Origin: Mya arenaria
Taxonomy: Eukaryota > Mollusca > Bivalvia > Myida > Myidae
Reading direction: 5' to 3'
Assembly (NCBI RefSeq): GCF_026914265.1
Contig: NC_069135.1
Span: forward strand, 38,244,946 to 38,308,945
Length of the DNA stretch: 64,000 bases
Shown: in pieces, positions 48,722-61,544 of the stretch
Layout of the letters: each line of letters begins with the position of its first letter
Numbering within the stretch: the stretch's first letter is position 1
Notes under the pieces: generated by a model
The model's database searches: none
What the model was told of the DNA's origin: nothing
What the model saw: the letters and a program-made list of their open reading frames with translations, nothing else
Program-made: the position numbers and the translations under genes

Positions 48722-51060
48722 CCATGGGTAAAAGCTAGGACTCCAATGTTTACCTTTGTTATTAGAAGTTTTTAGTGACCATGAGGTGTTCGCACAGGAC
48801 ATTCATGGTAAGTGTTGTTCTATATAATGTTCCATATGATTTGTCAATAATGCCCAGTTAGAACTGCACTTTAGGTATACGCGTATTGACCCGTGGTAAA
48901 ACTAGGAAAGCATCTGCATGGACAGGGATAAAGGTCATATACCACTAAATAAATGTTCTATTTCTTATATCGTGCATCGATGGATTTGCTCGTTCATTTT
49001 ATGTGTGCAATATATAGGACATGTTGAAGTTATTATTACTTTTAAAGAATTATCAAATAATATTCTATTAAAGTACAACATTTATAAAATGTTAAATTTT
49101 TTAAAGATTCGTTTTGATTGAAAATAAATATCACAAAAGTAAGATATTATCACAGAATTATAATGATTTACAATTAAAATGGAACAAACATTACGATTAA
49201 GACATATATACATAAATTCACCTGACAGCCCATACACTTATATCCATTGCGGTCTTTTTAAATACAAATGGTCAAGGGTCAAAATATTGGCTTCATTGAA
49301 ATATAATAGTTACATAGAAAATAGGTAACTCATATATTCTAATAAAATATATGATATCTGAAACGTTGTTGTTTTCCATGTACAGTTTGAGGTAATCTTT
49401 AACTCCATTCTAAAATGCATATATGTGTCTATAATTTTGTACACAGAGTGGCAGTTTGTTCCTGTCAAGATTAGCTTGATAATACAAAGAAAAATCATTT
49501 ACCTGAGGCACATTAAAGTTACAATATGAGCCCCTATTATTATGCAAAGTCGTGTCAGACATCTTCGTAAAATGATTATGCATATAGGATTCACTCGAGG
49601 ATTCAGAGGGGGGGGGGGGGGGGGGGGGGCGGTGGCGCACCCGGCGACAAGATTAGAAAGAGGTACAAACCTCCTGAGATTACCGTTCCGCTGACCCAAC
49701 GTGTTTTTACAAATGATTGAGGAGGACAGTGCAGAGGGTCAGGTGGCCCTCAAAGAAGTTCGAACATAGGGTGGGATATGGGAAAATCAGAAGGCAAGAT
49801 CAGGAGTCGAGGTAGTTCGAACAGGAGGTAAGGACACTTACTGTGGGATTCGTGAAGTAGGTCAGGACGCCCTCGGAATGATTGAGGAATAAAACGTTGT
49901 TCTTGAAATGGGGTTTCCATGTCATTTTGCTATTGCGTTTCACGTGATCTGCATCTATAATGACGTAATGCATTCTTGTATATGTATCACAAAACCACAT
50001 AGATTATTACGTCAAAAACACTGTACATTACGCGGCAAATAGTGAGATGTAGCCATTGAATAAGCAATAAGCCAACCTATAAGTTGTCACCTCCTTACTC
50101 CCCTATGCTCATTTTCCACCGAGATGTCAACAAGCTCAAATGCGAAATATGCCATTGGACGCTGAGTACGCGAGATACTATGCTACGACATAACAGAACG
50201 ACGACGAAATAAAATCATACGATTCGAGCGGCGAGTATGACACGAACGCCTCTAATGAAAACGAAAACGGCGAAGGCAACGACATTTGTGACTCCTCAGA
50301 GGACGAGCAAGTGACCCGTGGTATGGAACTTATATGAAGTGCCAATCAGAATACAAAGACATTTTACAAAACTACCTGTAAATTGAATTTGTTGCAGTAG
50401 ATGATGTTAAGAAGCGGGATTTCAACGATATGAAAAGCAAACGATCGGAACACAATGGCGCGAATCTTTAACTTCACTATCCTATGAATCAAGTGTCTTT
50501 AATCGGATCCTATTTTAAGTCAATTAAGAATAACTCCTCCCCGTATTCTGCGTCAGGTTTAGCAGTTATTTCCCTTGGAAGACAGAGCTGAGACCTGCCC
50601 TGGGTTTTCTTGGAATAAATTATATCATAACAAATGGGTTTGCTTATCACATTTCACGATGATACTGCGCATTACATAATACATGTACATGAATACATTT
50701 GTAATTCAACGTTAAAGTGTTAAATTGTTTTTGACGCGCTTTTTTGTAGCGCGAGGGGCGGGTGAAGGGGAGGGGCCCACCTCCACCAGAACGGCGTACA
50801 TAACCCACTCTACTACTTATATCGTTTGAAGACGTAAAGTTACAACAATGATTTGATTGTCGATGTATCTACCTCAAATGCATTTGTAAGAAAGCGTGTT
50901 ATTTTGTTCCTAAATATTTTGGTCATATACCAGTCCCAAAATGTGTTTGTTTGTTTCTGTACTTATTGAGCATAAATTGCAAACTAATCCGAGAACTCGT
51001 ACTGCATCGATTCAGTTAAGACATATCAGGCAGCATTCAAAATAAGCATTTTGACTGCAA
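48722..51060. other. Intergenic between GST genes A and B
   Basis: No supported gene. Contains a poly-G run (49,608-49,629), an acidic open stretch (about 50,205-50,335) of unknown origin and unplaced repeat DNA. Confidence 0.5.
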
Positions 51061-51080
51061 TGCTCTTAATTTAGAACCTA

Positions 51081-51168
51081 TTGGCATCCAATAGAAATCG
51101 TTAATAGTTCCACAATTTGAGAACTTTCTTTATAGACGAAAAGCTTTACATCGGCCATCGTCAACTGA
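51081..51168 (-). pseudogene. Decayed GST terminal exon
   Basis: It aligns with GST exon 5 (B: 52986-53144): 'AGTTCCACAATTTGAGAA' is exact and the flanking 'TCGGCCATCGTCAACTGA', including the splice acceptor, is nearly so. The rest carries indels and in-frame disruption, and the C-terminal half is gone. The residual acceptor lies at the expected place. A relic of a fourth cluster member between A and B. Confidence 0.8.
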
Positions 51169-52473
51169 TTTGTTTATGAAATGATTTGTGTACTTCAAAG
51201 ATAAAAATAGTTTGTTGATAATTGATTTTTTCATAATACTGTTACATTTTGCCGTCATTATTTAAAACTTCGTAATCAAGCAAGTTATACATTTTTTTTA
51301 AACACATCGTCCTTCACTTTCTTCCGTGCAACGTGAAAAATAAACAATATTTTTTTCTGTATTTATGAACTGGTCCGTAAGTTAAGCTATATATTTATCA
51401 AATATAGTCGGCTTTCTCCTTGGATGCTGAGTCAACTAATGACCTACTACATACATATCAATTGTGCGTATTACCCAACAAACGTTTATACGCAGTGATT
51501 TTCTTCACATATCAGGTGAGCGCTTCGGGGCCATCATGGGCCTCTTGTTAAGGAATAATTCAAAAGCGTTAAATATTTCCTATAACCATTTTGGTAAATT
51601 TCATATAGTTTATGTGAGTACTTAAAATCATAAACTGTTTCTTGTTTAAGTTCTACAGAAACTTAATATAGTGAATACATTTGTTGTTGTTTTTTTTTCC
51701 AATTTTTATAGTTAAACGTGTAATAGTTATGTCAGTGTGTGTATACCGCGTGATAAATAACGTCATATATGCTACGTCGGAAGGCAACATTTTGCTTAAA
51801 ATGAAGACTTAAAACAAACATAACTTTTCTTTTACTACACCATTTTTAATGAAACAAAGAGCAGTCTGTGCCGTTTAAAGAGCTTCGCCTTTGTTTCATT
51901 ACCGGACTTTAATTAGGCGATAATTTTTATCAAAAACTTCGACAAACCTGTTTTCGAAATAATGTTTTGACAGTGCTCCGTCAGACGGCCGTTTTGTGAA
52001 AAGGTTTGTCGAATTGTTTTAAGAAACTAAACTCTCAATCAAACTCTGGTAATAGACCAAGGGCGGGGCTCTCTATATTTCTATCATTCTGCATAATTGG
52101 ATTTCGCGAAACTTTATCGCGATATTTGCCCCACACAAGATGGATTTCGTTTTTGTTTAATATTATATCTAAAAATGTACCTGAATGCGAGTTTTATGAC
52201 GTTTGTTTCTGTTTAACCATTTCCTGTTGTAACAAAATTTCACTGGGAACCTTTGTGAACAATATAATTGAATAAAATAATTGCTTATTTCATAATACTC
52301 AAGCAAGTCATACGTTTATTTCCCTTTCTGCTTTCATGAGTATGATTAATTTGAATAAATATTTACATCATCAAAGGAAAACGTGTGATTCCTCATGGAT
52401 CCTTGAAAAAAAAAAAACATTGTTAAAACTTTCGTCAGGTATTGTACTTAAACAGAAAATGACGCCATGAAAA

Positions 52474-52647
52474 CAGTCAAAACTCGCTAGGTCGAAGTCG
52501 TTGGGATCACGGGAAATACTTCGAGATAACGAAAGTTCGTTATAACAGAAGTACAAAAAGTGTATAACCTAATCATCAAAAATCGAGAATTGTTCAACAT
52601 ATCCAGAACATCGAAATAACAGAGTTCGACTTAGCGAGTTTCGACTG
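52474..52647. mobile_element. pogo-like MITE, second subfamily
   Basis: The ends CAGTCAAAACTCGCTAGGTC and AGCGAGTTTCGACTG are inverted; the interior has 'TTCGAGATAACGAAAGTTCG'. Sister copy at 53,235-53,389 inside GST B intron 4. Confidence 0.7.
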
Positions 52648-52985
52648 TATGATGTCATCTAGCCGTATGTCGCGTTAATCGTGTTTATGTTGTTAATGTT
52701 TGTGGATATTATCAAATAATTCATTCTTCTTAAAAACGGAATTAAAGTGGTCGTGACAGATCCTATATATAAAAAGATATAAAATCAATTTTGCGCATTT
52801 AATTTACAGTTTTCAAAAATACACGGAAATTAAAACATTTATTTGGTGCTTTCGCTCAAAGAAACAACAACTACACATTAACATAATGTAAATACCACAA
52901 CGATTTTATAATAAATGCACACATGTTCCATTTCAAAATGAAATGACACGACATGGGAAGTAGGTTAGATAATTAAACAATTATC

Positions 52986-55900
52986 TTAAAATTCAGTGAC
53001 GGGCCTCTTCGCCAAGTATTCCTTTATCTTTGGTAGCTGCTCGACTTTCTTTCTGTTGGCGTCCAACAGTTTGTAATCTTTCAAAAGTTCCACAATTTGA
53101 GAATTTTCAATGAAGGCGTAAAGCATAAGGTCGGCCACCGTCAACTGAAAAAGATGTGATTAAAATTATATTCGACCATCGAATACTAGTAGGTCAAAAC
53201 ATTTCGATTAATGTTTGATTATGTTATCAAATTATAGTCAAAACTCGCTCTGTCGAAGTCGCTGGACCAAGAGAGATTCTTCGAGATAACAATCATTTGA
53301 TGTAACAGAAAAAAAAAGTTTATTTTAATCGTAAATAGTCGAAAAGTGTTCGACATATCCAGAACATCGAGATAACAAAGTTCGACTGTATCAACAATCA
53401 TAAAGATGTTAAAAAAATTAAGTCTACTCAACAATGAAAGAACACGAAAACAGATTACTATATGTTTCTGACTTATTACATCTATGTAAAGTTAATGCAA
53501 ATAAACACATGGTAATATATTAAATAATACATAATTGGCCATGGATTAGTATGATATCGAATACGACCCCTGGCCCCAATTTCTCTAAACTTCATAAGCT
53601 TAAACGGCTTAAGCTGCTTATTTCAATAAGCCAAAATACAAAGTTATTGTGATTTGATTTAATGAAAAATGGTTTATTGTGACAATCGTAACGAGAATTC
53701 TTAACTAAAGTATTAACACTTTTAAAGGAGTATATAAAACGCAAAATATTGAAAGACAAAAATAGTGGATTTATTTAGCTTAATCATGTTATAAGAGACT
53801 TGAGAAGTTTCGAGAAATTGGGGCGTTGGTTTAATAAACAACTTAAATCGTAGTTAAGTTTACAAGTAGAAAATGATTGTTTTGAATGGACTGGCCAACA
53901 GATTGAATACAGAATACTTATTTTCATATACATATTCAGTATAAATAAGGAATTTGCAAACTTTATTTTAATTCGCTGGTTAAGCATTTTCAGAATAATT
54001 AATATTAACTTACGGACGATCCAACCGCAAAGCCACTCTTACCGCCCTCTTGGACAAGTTTTTCCAAAAGTCCCAGATATTTTTTAGCGTCACCTGCCAA
54101 GTACTCTTCCCGTTTCTGGGCCTGAAATTTAGGCCATTCACTGTTAGTCTTTGGTGAGCCGAGTTGTAAACTCCACGAAAAGTAAATTCCCCATTCGGAA
54201 CTCCTCGGCTATTTTTCCATCGAAAACAACCTTGGATGTGTATGTACGGTTAAATACATTGTCAGAAATTTAAACACTTAAACTACGCTGCATCGCGTAG
54301 TAACTTCAATTAAGCAGTTAAACTTTATGGCTTTACTCTTGGAAATCATAATTATTCATGCAATAATACACTTAAATGGCAATCAATTTAGACTTAGTGC
54401 GACACAACACACGTTAAAACACTACAATAAATTAATACTATTATTAAAAAAAATAACGAACTACTTCTACTGATGTACCGGCATACATCCGAGGTTGTTT
54501 TCGATGGGCAATGGGCGAGGAGTTCCCAATGTTTTTTTTCACAGTTATAAAATCATTTCTGAATCTGATTCTCTGACTCCAGAAATTAATGAACATGGAC
54601 CTATGGCGCGATTACGAACAGTTGCAAGTTTAAGTCTAGAGTCTGACTTAGAAAAACACCTTTATTTAATTACATGTACATATAATCACTTTTATTATAT
54701 TCGTTTTGCAAAAATAAATGTGAAATATCGTACAATTTCAAAAAGTTAGATTTCAACAAAGTTCACCTTCAAAACTCAATTAGTAAGACAGTTACGATAA
54801 AATTTAGATTTGTAGTTTTGCCATTTGAGTCTGAACTCTGACTTTAGATTGTTTGTAATCATTGCCACAGGGCCGTGTTCACTAACATACTGAGTCTAAG
54901 TTTGAGACTCAGATTTATGAAAGCAACATTTTAATTTTGTTTCTAAAATGCTATTACAGCAGCAAATATGGTGAATGGCATTGTATCTGTAACACATTGC
55001 AGGCACTCAACCAGGCACATATATTTTGTAAAAATACGTAATAGTATAGATATTTCAAAACATTTAAGAATTCAATTTTCTGATCCTGAGTCTCTAACTC
55101 AGACTTAAGGCGTTAGTGAATATATCGATCAGGGCTTTTTTGTTTCCTCTTTTGTATTCATATCTTACAATGAGATACTGACCTTTTCAGCTTCGTCCTT
55201 GAGAAAGGCAAACTTTAACACCCCGCTGAAGAGATCAATACAGGTGTCCATAATCTGGTCCACCAAGGTCATATCAGTGTTACCCTTGCCATATAAGTCT
55301 GAAAAAATAAAAGACAAATTCATCACATGTTTCTTTTTTTTGACTCGATATGTTTAAAGGGTATCGCACATACTTAACTTAAGCGGAAAGTATGCCAATA
55401 TATAGAGGTCATGGCTGTTATTCAATATTGGTCTTAATTGGGTATAAGAACGATGTAGCTAATCGGATTTCTTGTTATTAATGACTTACCAATATAGTGA
55501 ATGGAGTCAATGATGTATGACCCTAAGATTATCTTAAGTTGCATATTGAATATCACACCTGGATAACTGTTTGTTTAAGTGAAAGATCGCAATATATTTC
55601 ATCGAGTTAACACCAAAAACAAAATTACTTATGCATTTAATTGTATATGACTTAAGTTTCGATAAGCAATATTATTATACATTTGGGTTGGGCCACAATC
55701 TATAATACTTAAGTATTCACGAGATGAAATCAATTGCGATCTTATACGGGAACACACCATTTTTCGTTTCATTAGTTTCCTAAAAGAGATACATTTGTTG
55801 TTTTTTTTCGAAAATGACCTTGTGAAGTTGTGTTCGATTTGCCGTGAAGTCGCGCTACAGTTTAAAAACAGTTTAAAGAAAACATTCGGAACTCCTCGGA

Positions 55901-58900
55901 CATTTTTTTCAAAAACAACCTCGGAAGTATTTGGACGGTTAACATACTCAAAAAGTGGTACGTTTAAGTCCGCTGCAAGTAGATCGCGTAGTAATTTTAT
56001 TTAGCAGTTAAACTTTGTGACTTAACTCTAAGGATTCTTTATTATGTTTGCAATGACACAATTCAATGGCAATCAATTTAAACTTGAATCAATAAATACA
56101 ACTCTAAAACACTTCATTTAATTAAGGATATAATTCAAAACTTTACGAACTACTTCAGCTGATGTACCTGCATACATCCGAGGTTGTTTTCGATAAAGTG
56201 GCCGAGGAGTTCCGAATGTAAAGAAAAATGACATTTTCACTGATAAATTTCTATAACCCACAAGAAAGCAAATCATATTATGATAAAGAATATAGCTGAA
56301 ATGCTCATGGTCTAATTTAACATATGTTGCGTGGACTATGTCATTGAAGCAAGAACAATACAATACAATACAATTAAACACAGTCGCCATATATATACAT
56401 AGTTCTTTAAGCTGATGTTCCTTTTCCTCCAGACGGTTATGTCCATTCCTTAAGCAGTGCCAATTTGATTGCAAGATTAAAGCTTCACTCTCACAGATTT
56501 GTCGTTTTGACAACTTTTTTGTCTTCGAATGATCCATTTTTTTGCATAAGTATAAGAAAGCCAGTAATATAACACTGCTCATAAAAATCAGATCGCTGTT
56601 TTTCACATTTATGTTCGAAAATTAATGATATTTTGCCAAAACGCGTTACTATTAACGCTTTAAGAAAGATGCATATAACATCAAATTTTTATCATAAATA
56701 TGAGAAACTTGAGATCTGAGTTTATGTCAGCAGTATTATATCACTGGTTTCCATGCATCTTCGCAAAAATATGCTCGTTCCAAGACAAAAGAAAGTTGTC
56801 AAAACATTTAATGTGTGAGAGTGCAGCTTTAAAACGAGGACCAATAACCATTCTTATTCGTCAGAGGTTTGATAATGATAAATCTAATAACGCATAACAT
56901 CATCGCTCTGGTATACGAGAATGCCAATAAATAGCTCTAAGATCAAAACTGATTGGTTGGTATTACTAATCTTGGTTAATTCTTTTAATTAAGAAACGAA
57001 GTATAATCTGTAATAAGATACTAACCGAACTCTCTTGCGAGGTACCGCGCTATCGAACCGCTCTGAGAGATCTTCATCTTTCCATCCACTTCCAACACCG
57101 GCAGTGTTCCCTGTGGCATATCTGTGGACGAAAGTATAATTGTACATTAATAAGCATAATTATCCAGTAGCGGATTCAGGAGACTGAAGGGGGCGGGGGT
57201 GGTGGCGGCGGTTCCCAGTGCACCTCATGTCCCAGGCCGAACACAAATTACCTTTGGGTAGGTCCCCCAGACCCAAAGGCAAGTTTATAGCTCCTATAGA
57301 AAAAGAGAAGACACGTCCTTAGTTACGCCTCTAAGTAAAACTCAAATGACAAGTATTGGATCCGCCCCTTATAGTCTTAATTGTACAATGAAAGTTGTTT
57401 CTTTTCTCGTTTAAGGTCACTAGCCAAGGCAACGTATGCACAAATAACTCTAAACATCGGATAACTCGAGGTTTTAGGTCGGGCCCGGCGTCTTCGAGTT
57501 ATCGCAGTATTACTGTTTATCATATTTTTACAATAAGTACACAAGATTGGAAACGAAAATAAACAACCCCACCAGTTCTACAATTCACCACGACACTGTT
57601 TAGAGGCCGCTCCATGATTTGACGTTAGAGGGGGTGTAACTTAGGGGTGTTTTTTGACCAGCGGCCCTCGATCAGAACCGAACCTTTTTGGTTTAAAGTG
57701 TTTTGCAGGGGTTTTTAGGGTCATCCCCCAAGAATGTTATTACAAGTTCTAGTCCGAAATGGTGCATTTTGGGAGTGTTTTATTACTTCTATTCTCATAT
57801 ATTACAATTTAATTAAATTAAAAGCCAACTTGGACGACTTGGGGGGGGGGGGGGCGCTACGCTCACCCCGCCCATTGTTAATCATTAAAATATAACTTCA
57901 TGTCATGGGATTTCAAAAGAATTAAATTTTCATTGACAATAGCTAGTTTAATGTAAAAGGACACGGTGTCTTATTTGTGAACTTTTAATCTAACAAGCCT
58001 GACCTCAAATTGACACTTATATCATGTATTTGCGGTTATAATGGTTTGTTGGAACGCCATTAGAAGCTGTATTTGTTCAGCGCAACTTTCAAAGCATCCG
58101 AACAAATCCAGTGTAAACTTGAATAAGATTATAAATATACTGTAGCTCTTGCCGGGGCGGATCCAGGAATCGACGTTAGAGGGGGCATTACTTATGGGGC
58201 GTAACCTTTTGACTTGCTTCCCTCTCTAAGAACCGAAATTTATTTTGTTTAAAGTGATGGAAGGGGGAGGGTTTGGTGGTACATATGGACGTCTACTCCC
58301 CCTCTCCCTGTATGCACTGGTGAAAGTAGTCACGCGATTTATGTGCTTATTAAATGCAAATAAATTGCAAATTCACTGTATTAATTCAAGTTTTCAAATT
58401 AAAGCGTCAGTGTATTATAAAATTATGTGCATGAAATGTCTGCTTTATCACAATGCATTGATTTTATTTAATACGGAGCTCAGAACGTATGACCTTTTGG
58501 TATTAAAATGAAAGTTTAAAATACAATTTATATGACTTACAGTTTAAAATTATAACAACAATATTGAATTTATGTGGCGAAAATAATAAGTGGTCAACAT
58601 ATTGTTTTGTCTAATGAGAAGGCAGTAGCTCTATGCTTCAAATTTGCCAAATCTTTTATTTCAGTAAATCATTTTATTAGTTTTTGTTATTTTAATCAGG
58701 TGAACTGGTAGATATATACCGTATCTGGCTCACTAAGTGAGTGGTTTAAATAATAGTATTTATAGCACTAAACAGTTGAACAGAACAGAACAAAGCAATA
58801 CTGAACAGAACAAAACAGAGCAATACTGAACAGAACATAACAGAGCAATTCTGAACAGAACAGAACAGAGCAATACTGAACAGAACAGAACAGAGCAATA

Positions 58901-60018
58901 CTGAACAGAACAAAACAGAGCAATACTGAACATAACATAACAGAGCAATTCTGAACAGAACATAACAGAGCAATTATGAACAGAACAGAACAGAGCAATA
59001 CTGAACAGAACAGAACATAGCAATACTGAACAGAACTAAACAGAGCAATACTGAACAGAACAGAACAGAGCAATACTGAACAGAACATAACAGAGCAATT
59101 CTGAACAGAACAGAACAGATCAATACTGAACAGAACAGAACAGAGCAGTACATATGTTTGCATATACAAGTCCATACTGTTTTAAACATAAACAAGTTTA
59201 GTGGACTCAAACCAAATACCACGTAGATTGAAATATTAAGAAAAAAATGTAAAAATACAAAAATTATTTTCCAGGCAAAGTGAAAATGATTAAATGATCA
59301 AATATTATCATTTAATTCGAGACAGAGTTAAATAAAACAATAGTTTCAAGTTTTTCATCCATATATAAAAATAAAACTAAAAATTGGCAATGGAAATAAG
59401 ACGAAATTGACAAGTAACTGCGATTGAAAAAAAGATGAAAATGGCAAGTTGCTGCGATTGAAATAAAAAGAAAATGGCAAGTTTCTGCGATTGAAATAGG
59501 AAAAAATTGCAAGTAACAGCGATTGAAATAAGAAGAAAATGGCAAGTAACTATGATTGAAATAAGAAGAAAATGGCAAGTACCTACGATTGAAATAAGAA
59601 GAAAATGGCAAGTAACTGCGATTGAAATAAGACGAAAATGGCAAGTTATTGCGATTGGAATAAGAAGAAAATGGCAAGTAACTACGATAGAAATAAGAAG
59701 AAAATGGCAAGTAACTACGATAGAAATAAGAAGAAAATGGCAAGTAACTGCGATTGAAATAAGAAGAAATATGATCATTGAATACGATTAAAATAAGACA
59801 TAACTGACAAATTACTAAAACACATACAAGAAGTAAATGTCAAATACTGAAATTTAAATTCTTAAAGAAGAAAATGGCAAATTACCTTTCTTGAGATCAC
59901 CCCATTGTGCGAAATCAACTCTTACGTCTTCAAAGGCCTTTCCAGCAGCAGCTAATAAAAGTCGAGAAACTTCCGCTCGTCCCTTTCCATTAAAATACGT
60001 TAATTTATAAGAAGGCAT
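52986..60018 (-). CDS. Sigma-class glutathione S-transferase, gene B
   Basis: Exons 60018-59886, 57121-57026, 55298-55183, 54121-54014 and 53144-52986; each has exactly the length of its gene A counterpart, giving 203 aa. It keeps Tyr8, Trp39, Pro52, Gln64 and Ser65; the neighbouring Val66 of gene A is Gly here ('SQSGSIARYLA'). Other replacements cluster in helix 4 ('VDQIMDTCIDLFSGVLKF' against 'VDQIIDTTQDLLSAVLKF'), which lines the electrophile pocket in GSTs, so substrate preference may differ. Exon 5 is about 95% identical to that of gene A, exon 1 nearer 89% by eye. Intron 1 is expanded by minisatellites and introns 2 and 3 carry paired MITEs. Poly-A signal candidate ATTAAA on the minus strand at 52798-52803. 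Confidence 0.95.
53235..53389. mobile_element. pogo-like MITE, second subfamily, in GST B intron 4
   Basis: 'TAGTCAAAACTCGCTCTGTC' at the left and 'AACAAAGTTCGACTGTA' at the right; interior 'TTCGAGATAAC' as in 52,474-52,647. Confidence 0.65.
54192..54531. mobile_element. MITE in GST B intron 3
   Basis: Inverted ends CATTCGGAACTCCTCGG and CGAGGAGTTCCCAATG, with inner GAAAACAACCT(C/T)GGA on both sides. 340 bp, collinear with 55,883-56,218. Confidence 0.7.
55427..55562. mobile_element. Short MITE, 'GGTATTCAATATTCAACTTA' family, in GST B intron 2
   Basis: 'TATAAGAACGATGTAGCTAA' is exact with 32,402-32,566, and the end 'TTGCATATTGAATATCACACC' is related. Confidence 0.55.
55883..56218. mobile_element. 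MITE in GST B intron 2, sister of 54,192
   Basis: Inverted ends CATTCGGAACTCCTCGG and CCGAGGAGTTCCGAATG are perfect over 17 bp; 336 bp. Confidence 0.75.
56477..56832. mobile_element. Complete TTAA MITE (family 1), fold-back type
   Basis: Starts TTAAAGCTTCACTCTCACAG and ends TGAGAGTGCAGCTTTAA. The two halves are inverted copies over much of their length (e.g. GTCGTTTTGACAAC against GTTGTCAAAAC; 'AGTAATATAACACTGCT' against 'AGCAGTATTATATCACT'). Sits in GST B intron 2. Confidence 0.8.
57160..58260. other. Patchwork of hAT-like short elements in GST B intron 1
   Basis: 'AGTAGCGGATTCAGGAGACT' (57,163) faces 'ATTGGATCCGCCCCTTA' (57,357), a short inverted-end element. Related ends with 'GACGTTAGAGGGGG' recur near 57,620 and 58,172, and a G run lies at 57,841. 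Boundaries are unclear. Confidence 0.45.
58776..59150. repeat. 25-bp minisatellite in GST B intron 1, ~15 units
   Basis: The unit is CTGAACAGAACAGAACAGAG plus CAATA, with few variants. Minus-strand frames reading 'LFCSVLLCSV' are repeat artefacts. Confidence 0.9.
59385..59775. repeat. 33-bp minisatellite in GST B intron 1, ~12 units
   Basis: The unit contains AAGTAACTGCGATTGAAATA and AGAAGAAAATGGC. Intron 1 of gene A at the same distance from exon 1 (about 48,365-48,490) has only two or three diverged versions ('ACGATTGAAATAAGAAGAGA'), so the array expanded after the gene duplication. Confidence 0.9.
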
Positions 60019-60101
60019 ATTTGGTGCCGATTAAGTTAGTAAGATTACTTAATTCAAAATAAGTGTTGTACAGTATGGCAACGCATAGGCTGAGCGATAC
60101 G

Positions 60102-60109
60102 TATTTATA
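60102..60109 (-). promoter_or_regulatory. TATA box of GST gene B
   Basis: TATAAATA on the minus strand, 84-91 bp upstream of the start, mirroring gene A. Confidence 0.7.
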
Positions 60110-60311
60110 CCCTTGGTAAAAGCTAGGACTCTGATATTTACCTTTGTTATTAGAGGTTTTTAGTGACCATGTTGTGTTAACATAGGTCATTTATGTGTAC
60201 ATGTTTGTTCTATATAATGTTCCATATATTTAGTCAATACTTACTAGTTCGAAAATGCACTTTAATAAGACGCTTACTGACCCGTGGGGAAACTGCATGG
60301 ACAGGGATATA

Positions 60312-60473
60312 CAGTCGACACCCGGTTGGCTCGAACTCACAGGGACCGGCGCAAATACTTCGAGCCTCAGAAAATTCGAGCCAAGCGGAAATGTTTACCT
60401 TCAGTATCAAGACATCGGTCCTTTACATCGAGTTCGAGCCAACGAGGAATTCGAGACAACGGGTTTCGACTTT
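60312..60473. mobile_element. Tigger/pogo-like MITE
   Basis: Left end CAGTCGACACCCGGTTGGCT preceded by TA; right end 'GACAACGGGTTTCGAC' diverged at its tip. Just upstream of the gene B promoter. Confidence 0.7.
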
Positions 60474-60500
60474 AGTCCTAATTCAAATAATCACTTGTGC

Positions 60501-60620
60501 TTAAAGCTGCACTGTCACAGACAGTTTTGACATTTTTTTATTTTTTTTGCTTTGGAAAGATTCAATCTTTGCGAAAATGCATTGAAACCATTGATGAGCT
60601 TATTTTTTACAATTCTTTTT
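60501..60620 (+). mobile_element. TTAA MITE family 1, fragment
   Basis: Begins TTAAAGCTGCACTGTCACAG and matches the family for about 100 bp. Confidence 0.55.
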
Positions 60621-60807
60621 CTCACTTGAGCGATGACGATGTCAAAAGTACATACATTAAAAATCACTTCTTTGGAATAAGTTAAGTTTATATAAATATT
60701 TGCGCTTGGTTTCCCTTAAAACACTTTCTCAACCATTATTTATGCTGTCAGTTCTGTCCTAGATACTATTTCCAATGGCTCTGGTGTCGAAATTCTACAT
60801 GTTTATA

Positions 60808-60982
60808 CAGTCAAACCCCGCTGGCTCGAACTCGCTTGGCTCGAATTCCTGGTTGGCTTGAACTGAATGTTAACGACCGATTTTTTAAACTGAATCAAAT
60901 CATTACCCGCTTGGCTCGAATTTTCCGAGGCTCGAGGTAATTACGTCGATCACTCGAAGTTCGAGCCATAAGGGTTTGACTG
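60808..60982. mobile_element. Tigger/pogo-like MITE, 175 bp, TA-flanked
   Basis: Ends CAGTCAAACCCCGCTGGCTC and GAGCCATAAGGGTTTGACTG, with TA on both sides. Confidence 0.8.
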
Positions 60983-60984
60983 TA

Positions 60985-61540
60985 TTGCGTAATCTGTAAA
61001 ACTTACAAACACGTCTGTCGTATGTGAGGAAGAAGACATATCGAGCTGTTTAATGTCGATGTGACTAATTATAAAACGCTATCTGATTATGTTGTCGACT
61101 TATAAATTTCCAAACGGTTTGTTCAACACATTATTTCATTTTAAACTTCACATTATAAAGACGACGTAGCATATTCAACTTTTTTCGATAAATATAAGTC
61201 GACATAAGTAGGTTATTAAATCGAGGCAACATTGACAATAATTCGTGTAATTAAACGTAAAATTAACATATAAGCTGTGTAATTAATTCCACTTCTTTCA
61301 TAAATAAAACTTGATGTATAGCAGTTATGCGTAATTACGGTCATGGAAGTTATACAATTTTGAAAATATAATGATCAAAGAATTAACCTTTGCTGATCCA
61401 ATGTGAACTTTAACATGATATTAGGTATCGAGTTCATAGACATACTGCACGAAACGCGGATTAGCAGTTCGTCTTTTACCAAGTTTCGTCGATCATCTTA
61501 TTGGCGTAATATATCATTACTCTAACACACTCACACTCCT
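60985..61540. other. Intergenic between GST genes B and C
   Basis: AT-rich, no gene or clear repeat seen. Confidence 0.5.
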
Positions 61541-61544
61541 ATTT

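Noticed and set aside
49800-50000. 66-codon minus frame with a nearby GTAAGT
   Set aside because: A lone donor-like site without acceptor or homologous exon; not a GST exon.
58746-59222. Cys/Leu/Ser-rich minus-strand frames
   Set aside because: Entirely explained by the 25-bp tandem repeat; the same holds for 22,592-23,043.
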